Shown: positions 17,497 through 26,840, counted from the stretch's first letter. The stretch is DNA of 64,000 nt from Nocardia arizonensis (GCF_001310275.1 NZ_LGYZ01000132.1:1-64000); one strand, 5' to 3'. Notes: generated by a model from the sequence alone, not told the origin. A program made the numbers and translations.

Positions 17497-18093
17497 TCAG
17501 CTGCGGGGGTGCAACCCGTCCACGACGACCCGCACCAACCGATCGATAGCGGCGTCGCCGTCCAATGCATCCGCCGCGCTCAACGCATGCAGACAATAGG
17601 TCGCCAACTCACCGGCACCGACGTCCTCGCGCACCAGCCCGGCGTTCGCCGCATCCGCCACCAGGTCCCGGATCAACGCGTGCAACTGCTGCTGAGCCGC
17701 GTGCACCTGCGCATCGGCGCGATGCAGCAGGATCGCCAGCTCCGCGCCGTGCGGCTGATGTCGCTCGTGGCGGGCACGCTCACGGTGATGGCGACAGTAG
17801 GCCACGAACACCGCACACAGCCGATCCACGCCATCACCGGCCCGGTCACGGGTCGCGATCAGATGATCGAGGTAGTCGGTGATGTGGCGATGATGCCAAG
17901 CGGCCAGGACCATCTCCACATCGGCGAAGTACTTGTACAGCGTCGCACGCCCGATCCCGGCCCGCTCCGCGATCTCCGACATCGTCACCGACGCCGGACC
18001 GCGCTCGTTCACCAGCGTCCACGCGGCATCGAGGATCGCCTCGCGAACCCCACGCCTATGGGCCTCGACCGTCTCGTTCCACACCCTGGGCAT
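17497..18093 (-). CDS. TetR-family repressor
   Basis: 198-residue one-component regulator. The DNA-binding domain (residues about 15-60) contains TMSEIAERAGIGRATLYKYF. The ligand domain is histidine-rich near the middle (YCRHHRERARHERHQPHG). Start taken at the ATG giving MPRVWNETVEAHRR, the same opening as its paralogue at 18561-19136; an in-frame ATG eight codons upstream is possible. It is convergent with the biosynthetic run and divergent from the small membrane protein at 18196, so that gene is the likelier target. A role in controlling the biosynthetic cluster cannot be excluded. Confidence 0.9.
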   Translation of the reverse strand: MPRVWNETVEAHRRGVREAILDAAWTLVNERGPASVTMSEIAERAGIGRATLYKYFADVEMVLAAWHHRHITDYLDHLIATRDRAGDGVDRLCAVFVAYCRHHRERARHERHQPHGAELAILLHRADAQVHAAQQQLHALIRDLVADAANAGLVREDVGAGELATYCLHALSAADALDGDAAIDRLVRVVVDGLHPRS

Positions 18094-18195
18094 ACCCCCA
18101 GTATACGAACCGACCATGTGACAACGATATGTATTGACAGAGACAACTTGTATAGAAAAAGATGGCCGGGTACACCCCGACCACCAGGAGGCGAC

Positions 18196-18501
18196 ATGAC
18201 CGACAAGCCCACACGACAAGCACCACCCACCCGCCGCGGCGCCATCCCCCGCTGGGTGGTGATCAGCGCCGTCGCGGTCGCGGTCCTCGTGATCGCCGTC
18301 GTGGTCATGATGCTCGCCGGCGGCGGACAACACGGTCCCGGTAGGCACACCCAGAACGGGGGCAGCCACACCAGCCACGTACCCCCCTCCGGAGGGCATC
18401 AGCCAGGCGCCGCGCCGCAGACCTCCGCGGCGGTCCCCGCGCCCTCGACCGATACCGCGACGACCGGCGCGCCGCCGACGCACTCGGGCGCGCACAACTG
18501 A
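18196..18501 (+). CDS. Small single-pass membrane protein, Ser/Thr/Pro/His-rich tail
   Basis: 101 residues: a basic cytoplasmic start, one transmembrane helix at about 19-41 (WVVISAVAVAVLVIAVVVMM), then a low-complexity extracytoplasmic tail rich in Gly, His, Ser, Thr and Pro. A strong CAGGAGG ribosome binding site precedes the ATG. No family recognised. It is divergent from the TetR gene at 17497-18093 across a 100-bp AT-rich gap with GTATAC at 18101 and a TTGACA at 18134, so it is probably repressed by that TetR. The His-rich tail might bind metal, which would suit the metal genes further on. Confidence 0.7.
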   Translation: MTDKPTRQAPPTRRGAIPRWVVISAVAVAVLVIAVVVMMLAGGGQHGPGRHTQNGGSHTSHVPPSGGHQPGAAPQTSAAVPAPSTDTATTGAPPTHSGAHN

Positions 18502-18560
18502 TCGGCAAGCCGTCACCGGCGTGTGTCGAACACGAGTACGCGGCGCCCGCGCCCCGCGCG

Positions 18561-19136
18561 CTACTCGGCGCCGGGGACTCGCAGGCCCGCGACGGTGACC
18601 GCGACCAGTCGGCGCACAGCGGCTTTGGAGCGCAACATGTTCGAGGCCGACAGCGCCGACACGCAGTACTGTGCCAGTTCCTCGGCCGGCACGTCCGCGC
18701 GGACGTGGCCCGCCGTCGCTGCTTCGGCGAGCAGATCCCGCAGCAGTGCCTGCACATGCCGTTGGGCGTGGACGGCGTGCGCGCCCTGGTGCAGCGCGGC
18801 CGCCACTTCGCCGCCGTGGTGGGTGTGGTCGATCATGGCGTAGGCGTCGAGCACCTTCTCCAAGCGTTGTCGGACACTCCCCGCACGCGACGCGATCGCG
18901 ACCAACTGCTCGAGATGGTTACCGATGCGACGTTCGTGCCAGGCGGTGAGGATCGACTCGACATCCGGGAAGTACTTGTACAGCGTGGCCCGGCCGATAC
19001 CGGTGGTCTCGGCGATCTGGGTCATGGTCACCGCGGCCAGACCGTGCTCGGCCACGAGCTCGGCCGTCGAATCCATCAGCGCGTCACGCACGGCCCGGCG
19101 ATGCGCGCTGACGGTCTCGTTCCACAGTTTGGGCAC
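18561..19136 (-). CDS. TetR-family repressor (paralogue of the 17.5-kb TetR)
   Basis: 191-residue TetR regulator with helix-turn-helix MTQIAETTGIGRATLYKYF near residue 40. It resembles the TetR at 17497-18093 through most of its length, including the WNETV.AHRR opening and the C-terminal helix layout, so the two arose by duplication. GTG start at VPKLWNETV is preferred; the frame stays open upstream but the extra residues look random. A probable operator lies about 190 bp upstream, in front of the membrane protein gene at 19396. Confidence 0.88.
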   Translation of the reverse strand: MPKLWNETVSAHRRAVRDALMDSTAELVAEHGLAAVTMTQIAETTGIGRATLYKYFPDVESILTAWHERRIGNHLEQLVAIASRAGSVRQRLEKVLDAYAMIDHTHHGGEVAAALHQGAHAVHAQRHVQALLRDLLAEAATAGHVRADVPAEELAQYCVSALSASNMLRSKAAVRRLVAVTVAGLRVPGAE

Positions 19137-19329
19137 CGTCGGATTATATCGAGTCCTCGTGGCGGATCTCGGCCGCAACGGCGACGAACCGACCGGGCGG
19201 TGACCACCGTTTCGCATCCCGACACACCGAACCGGACACAACGGGTTGTCGCGAAACACGCGCGCCCACCTGTGCGCGAGCAGCGCAGCCAAGGGGGCCG
19301 GACACGGGTGCCCACCCCCCACATTTTGC

Positions 19330-19344
19330 GATACACTCCGTATC
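19330..19344 (+). promoter_or_regulatory. Probable TetR operator GATAC-N5-GTATC
   Basis: Inverted repeat with 5-bp arms and 5-bp spacer, about 50 bp upstream of the membrane protein ATG at 19396 and about 190 bp from the TetR start at 19136. GATAC...GTATC half-sites are common for TetR repressors in actinobacteria. Assignment to the neighbouring TetR is inference. Confidence 0.5.
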
Positions 19345-19395
19345 AGTACCGACGCTTTGTATTTTTCAATCCTATGAACGAGAAAGCGATCCCCG

Positions 19396-19947
19396 ATGTC
19401 CCTCGCACCGCGCTCGCGGCGTTTCGCCGTGTTGGTTCACATCGTGTCCTCGGTCGGATGGATGGGCGCGATCGCGCTCTACATCGCCCTGGCCGTCTCC
19501 GTGGTCGCCGACAACGATCCGATGGTGGTGCGGGGGGCGTTGACCTCGATGCGGATCGGTATCTGGTATGTCATCGTGCCGCTGGCCGCGCTGTCGCTGC
19601 TCACCGGTCTGGTCGTCAGCCTGGGAACCAGTTGGGGACTGGTGCGCCACTACTGGGTGATCTTCAAGCTGGTGCTCAACCTCGTCGCGGTCACGGTGCT
19701 GGTCCTCTACACCAACAGTATCGACTACTTCGCCGACCTGGCCTCCTCGATCTCCGCGTCCGAACCCGTGGGCGCACTGCGCAACCCGACCCATCTGGTG
19801 CACTCGATCGGCGGGTTGGTGATCCTGACCGCCGCGGCGGTGCTGTCGGTGTACAAACCCAAGGGCATGACCGGCTACGGTCAGCGCCGCGCACAACGCG
19901 TCTCGCAACGCGAACCCGCCGCCGATCCCGTCATCGCGGCGCGATGA
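19396..19947 (+). CDS. DUF2269-like integral membrane protein
   Basis: 183-residue membrane protein with four hydrophobic segments (about 10-35, 53-75, 84-105 and 130-150). It has the HIVSSVGWMG opening and an HSIGGLVILTAA last helix, which resemble the DUF2269/YwiC-like small membrane proteins of actinobacteria. Function unknown. It is transcribed away from the TetR at 18561-19136 and is followed 39 bp later by the DUF2218-like gene, so the two may form an operon under TetR control. The ribosome binding site is weak (GAGAAAG). Confidence 0.75.
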   Translation: MSLAPRSRRFAVLVHIVSSVGWMGAIALYIALAVSVVADNDPMVVRGALTSMRIGIWYVIVPLAALSLLTGLVVSLGTSWGLVRHYWVIFKLVLNLVAVTVLVLYTNSIDYFADLASSISASEPVGALRNPTHLVHSIGGLVILTAAAVLSVYKPKGMTGYGQRRAQRVSQREPAADPVIAAR

Positions 19948-19986
19948 CGGGATCGGTCCCCCCGAATCGGTGAGGACGTCTCCGCA

Positions 19987-20424
19987 ATGCCAGTGATCCG
20001 AGCGCGCATCGCCACCGACCGTCCGTCGCGCTATCTGACCCAGTTCTGCAAACACGCCGCCGCGATGGGCGAGCGCCGCGCGCGCGGCGCCCGGCCGCTG
20101 CGACGCCGCGACGAGCATCACGACGCCCCGCCCGAGCGCGCGCGCCCGCTCGGGGCCGAAGGGATACGTGTCGAATCGGTCTGGGCGCAGACCTCGGGGT
20201 CGGTCACCTTCGGTGAGCTGGGGCGCTGTGTCCTCGACACCGAAGATCAGGCTCTGATGGTACGCATCGAAGCCGCGGACGCGGCCGTGCTGTCGAGGAT
20301 CCGCGAGATCGTCACCCGCGATTTCGATCGCTTCGGTCGTGGTCAACTCACCGTCGAATGGCTCCCCGCCGACGACACAGGCGCCGACACTACAGGCGCC
20401 GACACTCCCCTCCCCGACCCGTGA
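19987..20424 (+). CDS. DUF2218-like protein
   Basis: 145 residues. The family signature is the opening ARIATDRPSRYLTQFCKHA (residues 6-24), followed by a variable basic-acidic linker and a GSVTFGELGRCVLDTEDQALMVRIEA core near 70-95. DUF2218 proteins are small alpha/beta proteins of unknown function, often near iron, haem or siderophore genes. The C-terminus carries a short DTGADTTGADT repeat. It follows the membrane protein gene closely and is probably co-transcribed. Confidence 0.78.
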   Translation: MPVIRARIATDRPSRYLTQFCKHAAAMGERRARGARPLRRRDEHHDAPPERARPLGAEGIRVESVWAQTSGSVTFGELGRCVLDTEDQALMVRIEAADAAVLSRIREIVTRDFDRFGRGQLTVEWLPADDTGADTTGADTPLPDP

Positions 20425-20860
20425 GCATTCCCTGAGAGACCCTCGCGACACCGTCCGGTGGCGGCTGGGTCGGCCGTGCTCGCCACCACGGTTCGACTTC
20501 GTGATCATCGTGCGCGGCGGTGCCCGATCTACCGCTCTACCAGCGCCACCGCGGCAACTGGGCAAGGACACCGCTGCGCGTGGAGAACACCTTCGCGATC
20601 GTGTCGCGTCGATACCGCGATCGGTAGAACCCTTCGGCGGACGAGGAAAGGTCCTCGGTCACCGCTGCGCACGACACTGTCCCATGACGAAACCCGGCGA
20701 GCCGGAGCACAGTCGAGACAGGTCGCACTGCCCGTGCGTCGGCACCGGTCTCGACACAACGATGCCGCCGTGCCCTGGCGAACGATCACCGTGACCGCAC
20801 TCGGCAGAGATGGCGACGCCGATACCGGACGGGCCGGACGTGGAAAGGTAGGACTGCTCG
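20425..20860. other. 436-bp gap without a supported gene
   Basis: Several overlapping open frames exist but none has a start signal or recognisable product. A short stretch near 20523-20545 resembles a tRNA D-arm on the minus strand, but no anticodon or T-arm follows. I see nothing else. Confidence 0.4.
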
Positions 20861-21175
20861 ATGATGTACTGGAGTGATACCGACATGAGTGGTTGGGGAT
20901 ATGCGCTCATGTCGGTCAATATGATCGTGTTCTGGGCGTTGCTCGTCGTCGGCGGCGTCGCGTTGTTCCGGTATGCGGGGCGAGCCCGCCCGGTGGACGA
21001 CTACTCCGCCGGGCGTCCGACATCCGAGCAACTGCTCGCCGAACGGTTCGCCCGAGGCGAAATCGACCACCAGGAATACCGCGACCGCGTACGCACCCTG
21101 CGCGACCCGACCGGATCGACCAGTACTGTCCTCGGCAAGGACAGGCCCTCGGCCCCACCGGACCGGACACCGTGA
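20861..21175 (+). CDS. Small membrane protein with C-terminal SHOCT domain
   Basis: 104 residues: one transmembrane helix at about 14-36, a linker, then a SHOCT-type helix pair LLAERFARGEIDHQEYRDRVRTL at about 58-80 (the usual pattern is LA.RYA.GEI...EY..RL..L). SHOCT domains are short oligomerisation modules found in membrane and phage-like proteins. An AGGTAGG-like ribosome binding site lies just upstream. It sits next to the copper ATPase gene on the other strand, and such SHOCT proteins often travel with copper genes. Its function is unknown. Confidence 0.8.
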   Translation: MMYWSDTDMSGWGYALMSVNMIVFWALLVVGGVALFRYAGRARPVDDYSAGRPTSEQLLAERFARGEIDHQEYRDRVRTLRDPTGSTSTVLGKDRPSAPPDRTP

Positions 21176-21391
21176 TCTCGTGCAGACCCATCGACCGCCA
21201 CACGCATGCAACAGTCCGGACGCGCACGGGCGAGCGTCGTCGGAGCCATGAGTCTCCGCACGGCCCGACACAGCCGGTCATCACGATGCTCGGCACCGAG
21301 ACGACCCCGAGTTCGACGAACACGCCGAGCGGAGCGCGGCGACCGGACACCGTGGTGGCTGCGCCGACACGCCCGGTCGACCGGAGGAATC

Positions 21392-23545
21392 TCAGCGCGA
21401 GACGACATTCAGGGCGGGTGCGATCGTGTCGGGGTGCAGGTCGAGTCGTCGTAGGAGTTGGGCGTTGAGGGCGACGACGACGGTGGAGGCCGACATCAGG
21501 AGTGCGCCTATTTCCATCGGGAGGGTGATGTTCCAGTGGGCGAGGATTCCGGCGGCCAGGGGGACGGCGATGATGTTGTATCCGGCTGCCCAGGTCAGGT
21601 TCTGGATCATCTTGCGGTAGGTGGCTTTCGACAGGGCGATGATCGACAGGACCGAGCGGGGGTCGTCGCTGGCGAGCACGACACCGGCGGAGGCGATCGC
21701 GACGTCGGTGCCCGCGCCGATCGCGATACCGACATCGGCGCGGGCCAGCGCGGGGGCGTCGTTGACGCCGTCACCCACCATCGCAACGGTGCGCCCGGCC
21801 TGTTGCAGGGCGTGGACCTTGCTGCCCTTGTCCTGGGGCAGGACACCGGCGAAGACTTCGTCGATGTTCAGGCTCGCGGCGACGGTGCGGGCGACGGGTT
21901 CGGCGTCGCCGGTGATCATCGCGACGTGTATCCCTCGCTCGTGCAGGGCCTGGACGGCTCGGGCGGATTCGAGGCGGATCTCGTCGGCCAGGGCAAGCGC
22001 GCCCAGGATCTGACCGTCGCGCACGACGTGCAGGACGGTGGAGCCCTGTTCGGCCCAGTGGTGGGTCTCGGGCAGGGCGGTGAGCTGGTGTTCGGCGAGC
22101 ATGCCGGGGCCGCCGACAGAGACGGTGGCGCCGCCGACGACGGCGGTGACACCGATGCCGTTACGCGCGAGGAAATCCGACGCGGTCGGCACCGTCAGGT
22201 GACGGTCGGTGGCGGCGGCCACGATGGCGCGTCCGAGGGGGTGTTCGCTGTCGGCCTCCACAGCCGCGGCGAGCGCGACGACCTCGCCTGCGGTGCTGTG
22301 CGCGACCGCGGCGGCGTCGGTGAGTGCGGGTTCGCCGCGGGTGAGGGTGCCGGTCTTGTCGAACAGGACCGCGTCGACGGTGCGCATGGCTTCCAGGGCG
22401 CGGCGGTCGGTGATCAGTACCCCGGCTCGGGCGGCGCGTTCGGTGGCGATGGCGATCACCAGGGGGATGGCCAGCCCGAGGGCGTGGGGGCAGGCGATGA
22501 CGAGCACGGTGATGGTGCGGCTGATCGCGGATTCGGGTTCGCCGAGCAGCAGCCACACCGTCGCGGTGATCGCGGCGCAGGCCGTGGCGAACCAGAACAG
22601 CAACGCGGCGGCGCGGTCGGCCAGCACCTGGGCGCGTGAGCTGGAGTTCTGGGCTTCGGCGACCAACCGCCGGATTCCGGCCAGGGCGGTGTCCTCGCCG
22701 ACCGCGGTGACCCGCACCCGCAGAGCGGAATCGGTGGTGATGGTTCCGGCCACGACCCTGTCACCGGGTGCGCGCCGCACCGGTTTGGACTCTCCGGTGA
22801 TCATGGACTCGTCGAGGTCGGCGGTGCCGGACTCCACGGTGCCGTCGGCCGGAACGCGCCCGCCCGGCCGCGCCACGACCAGATCCCCGGCCTGTAACTC
22901 GCTCACGGCCACGGTCGTGACCGCCCCGCCCTCGCCGAGGAGTTCGGCTTCATCGGGCAGCAGAGCGGCCAGCGATTCCAGGGCGCTGGAAGCCTGGCCG
23001 AGCGAACGCATCTCGATCCAGTGCCCGAGCAGCATGATCACGATCAGCAACGCCAGTTCCCACCAGAAGTCCAGGTCGTGGGCCAGGAGGTCGAGGGTGG
23101 CGCCCCACGAGGCGACGAAGGCGACCGTGATCGCGAGCGCGATCAGCAGCATCATGCCCGGTCGCCGGGCACGGATCTCGCGCAGCGCTCCGGTCAGGAA
23201 CGGGCGCCCACCCCAGAAGAACATGATCGTGCCGCCGAGAGGCGAAACCCAGGACAGGGTGTCGGGGACGCTGTAGCCGAGCAGGTCGGCGAACATCATC
23301 GAGGTCCCCACCACCGGCACCGCCAGCACCAGCATCACCCAGAACAGCCGCCGGAACATCCCCACGTCGTGACCGGCATGGCCGCCACCGTGGTCCCGGT
23401 GTCCGTGTTGTCTCTCGCGCGTGTCGTGGCTCGCGTGCCCAGCGTGTTCACCGTGCGCGGCGTGGATGTCCGGGGCGGTCTGCGTACCGGTGCCGGGCTG
23501 GGTGTGGTGGTCGTGGCCGCCTGCGGAGTTCTGATCGCTGGACAT
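21392..23545 (-). CDS. Heavy-metal P1B-type ATPase, CPH class (copper, CopB-like)
   Basis: 717-residue metal-exporting ATPase. The N-terminal 60 residues are rich in His (GGHDHH, HGEHAGHASH, HGHRDHGGGHAGH) and replace the usual CxxC domain. The membrane metal site is CPH (IACPHALGLAIPL near 355), the mark of the CopB group linked to Cu(I)/Cu(II). Phosphorylation motif is DKTGTLTRGEP near 395, actuator motif is ITGESKPV near 255, hinge motif is MVGDGVNDAPALA near 615, and HP is in SEHPLG. A CsoR-like operator lies 10 bp before the start. Part of the copper module with the multicopper oxidase. Confidence 0.95.
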   Translation of the reverse strand: MSSDQNSAGGHDHHTQPGTGTQTAPDIHAAHGEHAGHASHDTRERQHGHRDHGGGHAGHDVGMFRRLFWVMLVLAVPVVGTSMMFADLLGYSVPDTLSWVSPLGGTIMFFWGGRPFLTGALREIRARRPGMMLLIALAITVAFVASWGATLDLLAHDLDFWWELALLIVIMLLGHWIEMRSLGQASSALESLAALLPDEAELLGEGGAVTTVAVSELQAGDLVVARPGGRVPADGTVESGTADLDESMITGESKPVRRAPGDRVVAGTITTDSALRVRVTAVGEDTALAGIRRLVAEAQNSSSRAQVLADRAAALLFWFATACAAITATVWLLLGEPESAISRTITVLVIACPHALGLAIPLVIAIATERAARAGVLITDRRALEAMRTVDAVLFDKTGTLTRGEPALTDAAAVAHSTAGEVVALAAAVEADSEHPLGRAIVAAATDRHLTVPTASDFLARNGIGVTAVVGGATVSVGGPGMLAEHQLTALPETHHWAEQGSTVLHVVRDGQILGALALADEIRLESARAVQALHERGIHVAMITGDAEPVARTVAASLNIDEVFAGVLPQDKGSKVHALQQAGRTVAMVGDGVNDAPALARADVGIAIGAGTDVAIASAGVVLASDDPRSVLSIIALSKATYRKMIQNLTWAAGYNIIAVPLAAGILAHWNITLPMEIGALLMSASTVVVALNAQLLRRLDLHPDTIAPALNVVSR

Positions 23546-23554
23546 ACCCGGACA

Positions 23555-23575
23555 ATATACCCCATGGGGGTATAT
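23555..23575. promoter_or_regulatory. CsoR-like copper operator (ATATACCCC-ATG-GGGGTATAT)
   Basis: Perfect inverted repeat of 9-bp arms around 3 bp, between the divergent copper ATPase (start 23545) and multicopper oxidase (start 23665). TATACCC...GGGTATA repeats are the known operator type of CsoR copper repressors. No csoR gene is in the window, so the repressor would act in trans. Confidence 0.75.
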
Positions 23576-23664
23576 GTAAAGGTCCGGGTCGCGTGCCCGC
23601 TCAATCCGGCGCCGGATCGAATCGGGTGTATGGATACGGGGTGGGGGTAGTTAGGCTTGCGCGC

Positions 23665-25209
23665 GTGACGGGACACAATGACGGCTGGTCGCGGCGCGGC
23701 GTGCTGAGAATGGGCCTCGCTGCGGCGGCCGCGGCCGTGGCGGGCTGCTCGGGCGGTCCGGACCCCACGACCGCGGTGGCGGTGGATTCCGAGGCCGTGC
23801 GGGTGGCCGAGGCGCGACGCCGCGCCGCGACGGCCGTGGTGCGGCGGTTCGGGTTGCGCGCCGAGGCGTCGGTGGTGGACCTGGGCGGGGTGCAGGTGCC
23901 GACCTGGACCTACGGTGGTCGCCTGCCCGGCGCCGAGATCCGGCTCGCGCGCGGTGAGGTCGCCGCGGTGCGCCTGGACAACGCGCTCGCCCAGCCCACC
24001 ACGGTGCACTGGCACGGGTTGGCGCTGCGCGCGGACATGGACGGTGTCCCCGGCCTGACCCAGGCGCCGATCCCGGCCGGGTCCGGCTACGACTACGAGT
24101 TCACCGTCCCCGACGGGGGAACCTACTGGCTGCACCCGCACACCGGCGTGCAACTCGATCGCGGACTCTACGCCCCGCTGATCGTGGAGGACCCCGACGA
24201 CGGCGACGACTACGACCTCGAAGCCGTGGTCGTCCTGGACGACTGGCTCGACGGGATCGACGGACGCGACCCCGACACCGAACTGGCGCGGCTACGCGCG
24301 GCCGGAATGCACGACATGGACGCCCACCCCGACACGGCAGGCGGGCACGGTGGCCACGGCGGTCACGGTGCCGCACAGACCACGCCGCTGGGCGAGCACG
24401 GCGGCGACGTCGAGCACCCCCTGTATCTGATCAACGGTCGCGTCCCCGCCGATCCGGTCACCTTCACCGCCCGCCCCGGTCAGCGGATACGGTTGCGGAT
24501 CATCAACGCCGCCGCCGACACCGCCTTCCGCTTCGCGCTCGGCCGACACCGGATGCGCGTCGTCCAGTCCGACGGCTACCCCGTCTTCGCGGTCACGACC
24601 GACTCGTTGCTGATCGGCATGGGCGAACGCTACGACGTCATCATCGATCTCGACGAGGGCGTGTTCCCCCTGATCGCCGCCGCGGAAGGCAAAACCGGTC
24701 GAGCGCTGGCACTGATCCGCACCGGCCCCGGCCAGGCACCGGACCCGCAGGTGCGCGTGCGGGAGCTGGCCACCGCGCCGCTGACCGCGACCCGCCTACG
24801 CGCCGAGGACCGCGCGCGCCTGCCCGCGCGTGCGCCCGAGCGAGTACTCGACGTGCGACTGGGAGCCGACGTCAGCCGGTACGTGTGGACCATCAACGAC
24901 CACGCGCCCCTCGACGGCGCGGTCCACCAGAACACCCACACCGTGTTCGAAGTGACCCAAGGCCAACGGGTTCGGTTGCGCTTCGCCAACGCCACCACCA
25001 TGTTCCATCCGATGCATCTGCACGGACACACCTTCGCCCTGGCCGACGGCACCGGCAACGGGGCACGCAAGGACACCGTGATCGTAGGCCCCTCCGCCAC
25101 CGTCGACGTCGACTTCGACGCAGCCAATCCGGGGCAGTGGATGCTGCACTGCCACAACGCCTATCACGGCGAAGCCGGGATGATGAGCGTGCTGTCCTAC
25201 CGGCATTGA
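23665..25209 (+). CDS. Multicopper oxidase, Tat-exported lipoprotein
   Basis: 514-residue three-domain laccase/CueO-type oxidase that probably oxidises Cu(I) outside the membrane. The signal is a Tat motif (SRRGVLR) followed by a lipobox ending VAGC, so the mature protein is likely membrane-anchored. Copper ligands are HWHG near 110, HPHTG near 152, HPMHLHGH near 450 and HCHNAYHGEAGMM near 495 (type 1 plus trinuclear site). A Gly/His insert (GGHGGHGGHG near 230) may bind additional copper. GTG start at 23665 places the Tat motif near the N-terminus; the frame extends upstream, but that part is in the operator region. Divergent from the copper ATPase. Confidence 0.93.
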   Translation: MTGHNDGWSRRGVLRMGLAAAAAAVAGCSGGPDPTTAVAVDSEAVRVAEARRRAATAVVRRFGLRAEASVVDLGGVQVPTWTYGGRLPGAEIRLARGEVAAVRLDNALAQPTTVHWHGLALRADMDGVPGLTQAPIPAGSGYDYEFTVPDGGTYWLHPHTGVQLDRGLYAPLIVEDPDDGDDYDLEAVVVLDDWLDGIDGRDPDTELARLRAAGMHDMDAHPDTAGGHGGHGGHGAAQTTPLGEHGGDVEHPLYLINGRVPADPVTFTARPGQRIRLRIINAAADTAFRFALGRHRMRVVQSDGYPVFAVTTDSLLIGMGERYDVIIDLDEGVFPLIAAAEGKTGRALALIRTGPGQAPDPQVRVRELATAPLTATRLRAEDRARLPARAPERVLDVRLGADVSRYVWTINDHAPLDGAVHQNTHTVFEVTQGQRVRLRFANATTMFHPMHLHGHTFALADGTGNGARKDTVIVGPSATVDVDFDAANPGQWMLHCHNAYHGEAGMMSVLSYRH

Positions 25210-25358
25210 CCCACCGCTGCCTGGCCGGGTGCGTCCACACCTCTGACCCACACCGGTGGCGCGCTCCTGGAGCGACAGCGCGCACAGCCGATCATCGCCG
25301 TAGCGCGGAGGCGGAGGGACGGCGTGCGAACATCGGGCCCCGCGCAGTCGCGGTGCGC

Positions 25359-26777
25359 TCAAACCGCATCGGCCGCACCGCGAACCGCCAGCACCATGAT
25401 CGGTATCGCAGCCAGAGCCGCGACAACGGCCGCCACGACGAAACCGCGGGTGTATCCGGTGGTGGTGGTGCCGACGAGGCTGGCGGCGGCGACGCTGGAG
25501 GTGACCGCCGCGCCGAGGGAGGCACCGAATTCGTGGAAGGTGCTCACGATGCCCGAGGCGATCCCGGCCTCGTGTGGAGCAACCTGTCCGAGGGCGGTGG
25601 CCGAGGCGACCACGAACAACGCGCCCGTCCCGGCTCCGGCCACGGCCACTCCGACCACGACCGGTACCGATCCCAGCCAGATCGCCGGGATCGTCAAACC
25701 CACCGCGGCCACCAGCAGACCCGCGACCGCAAGTCGGCTGGCCTCGATCGAGGCCAGCGCGCGGCCGGTGAGGTCGGCACCGGCCATCGTGGCCAGTGCC
25801 ACCGGTAGGAACAGCAGCCCGGTGTGGGCGGCGTTGTAGCCGTGGTGGTTCTGGAAATAGAAGGTGCCCAGGAAGAACACCGTGATCATCAGCACCGTCG
25901 CCATCAGGATAAGGAACGTGCCCGTGGCCACGGGGCGGCGCACCAGCAGCCGGATATCCATCAACGGCGATGCGTTGTGGCGCTGCCATGCCACGAACCC
26001 CAGGTATCCGAGCGCGGCCACACCCACCAGCACAGCGGTGAGCGCATCGACCCAGCCACGATCACCGGCCCCGACCAGCGCGTAGATCAGGGTCGCCGAG
26101 GAAGCGGTGACCAGCACCGCCCCGAGAACATCCAGCCGAGGACGAGGGTGCGGGCGTGCGGAGGCGGGCAACAGCACCGCCAGCGCCACCGCGACCACCA
26201 CACCGATGGGGACGTTGACGTAGAACACCCACGGCCAGCCCGGCCCGGCGGTCAGCAAACCGCCCGCCAGGACCCCGATCGCCGCGCCGCCGCCACCCAG
26301 CGCCGACCACACCCCCAGCGCCCTGTTGCGCTCGACGCCCTCGAACAGGGTCACCACCAGCGACAGCGCCGCCGGTGACAACAGCGCCGCCCCCACACCC
26401 TGACCGATCCGCCCACCCAACAGCGTCAGCGCCGAATCCCCCAACCCCGCCGACAACGAGGCCACGGTGAACACCGACAGACCGGCCAGCACCACCGGTT
26501 TGGACCCGAACAGATCGGTGACCCGCCCGCCCAGCAGCATCAATCCGCCGAAGGTCAGCGTGTACGCCGACACCGTCCAGGTGAGCGCCTCACGACCCAG
26601 CCCCAGATCCTGCCCTATGTGCGGTAACGCCAACGCCACCACGGTCACGTCGAGGATCAGCATCAACTGCCCCAATCCCAGCAACGCCAGGATTCGCCAC
26701 CGCAGCGGGTGCCCACCTCCCGGCTCCGGCCCGGCCGCACCCTCCGACCGCACGGGCTCGACTTCGCGGTCCGTCAT
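25359..26777 (-). CDS. MFS drug efflux transporter (DHA2/EmrB type)
   Basis: 472-residue transporter with 14 predicted membrane helices. It has the DHA2 motif A region GGRVTDLFGSKPV near 75, motif C-like GGLLTAGPGWPWVFYVNVPIG near 155, and a LLILDVTVVALALPHIG helix 1. A GGAGGT ribosome binding site favours the ATG at 26777 over one four codons upstream. It is divergent from the TetR at 26871 and both promoters carry matching operators, so it is a classic repressor/pump pair. Substrate unknown; a drug or lipophilic toxin is typical. Confidence 0.92.
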   Translation of the reverse strand: MTDREVEPVRSEGAAGPEPGGGHPLRWRILALLGLGQLMLILDVTVVALALPHIGQDLGLGREALTWTVSAYTLTFGGLMLLGGRVTDLFGSKPVVLAGLSVFTVASLSAGLGDSALTLLGGRIGQGVGAALLSPAALSLVVTLFEGVERNRALGVWSALGGGGAAIGVLAGGLLTAGPGWPWVFYVNVPIGVVVAVALAVLLPASARPHPRPRLDVLGAVLVTASSATLIYALVGAGDRGWVDALTAVLVGVAALGYLGFVAWQRHNASPLMDIRLLVRRPVATGTFLILMATVLMITVFFLGTFYFQNHHGYNAAHTGLLFLPVALATMAGADLTGRALASIEASRLAVAGLLVAAVGLTIPAIWLGSVPVVVGVAVAGAGTGALFVVASATALGQVAPHEAGIASGIVSTFHEFGASLGAAVTSSVAAASLVGTTTTGYTRGFVVAAVVAALAAIPIMVLAVRGAADAV

Positions 26778-26793
26778 CACTACCTCCAACCGG

Positions 26794-26821
26794 ATAACTC
26801 GTACATGACTGTACGAGTTAT
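26794..26821. promoter_or_regulatory. TetR operator 1 (11-bp arms, 6-bp spacer)
   Basis: Perfect inverted repeat ATAACTCGTAC-N6-GTACGAGTTAT just upstream of the MFS start. The repressor gene at 26871 is the obvious source of the binding protein. Confidence 0.85.
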
Positions 26822-26840
26822 ATCACCGGAAGGCGCAACC

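Noticed and set aside
20523..20560. Minus-strand stretch resembling a tRNA D-arm (GGTAGAGC)
   Set aside because: No acceptor stem, anticodon loop or T-arm can be built around it.
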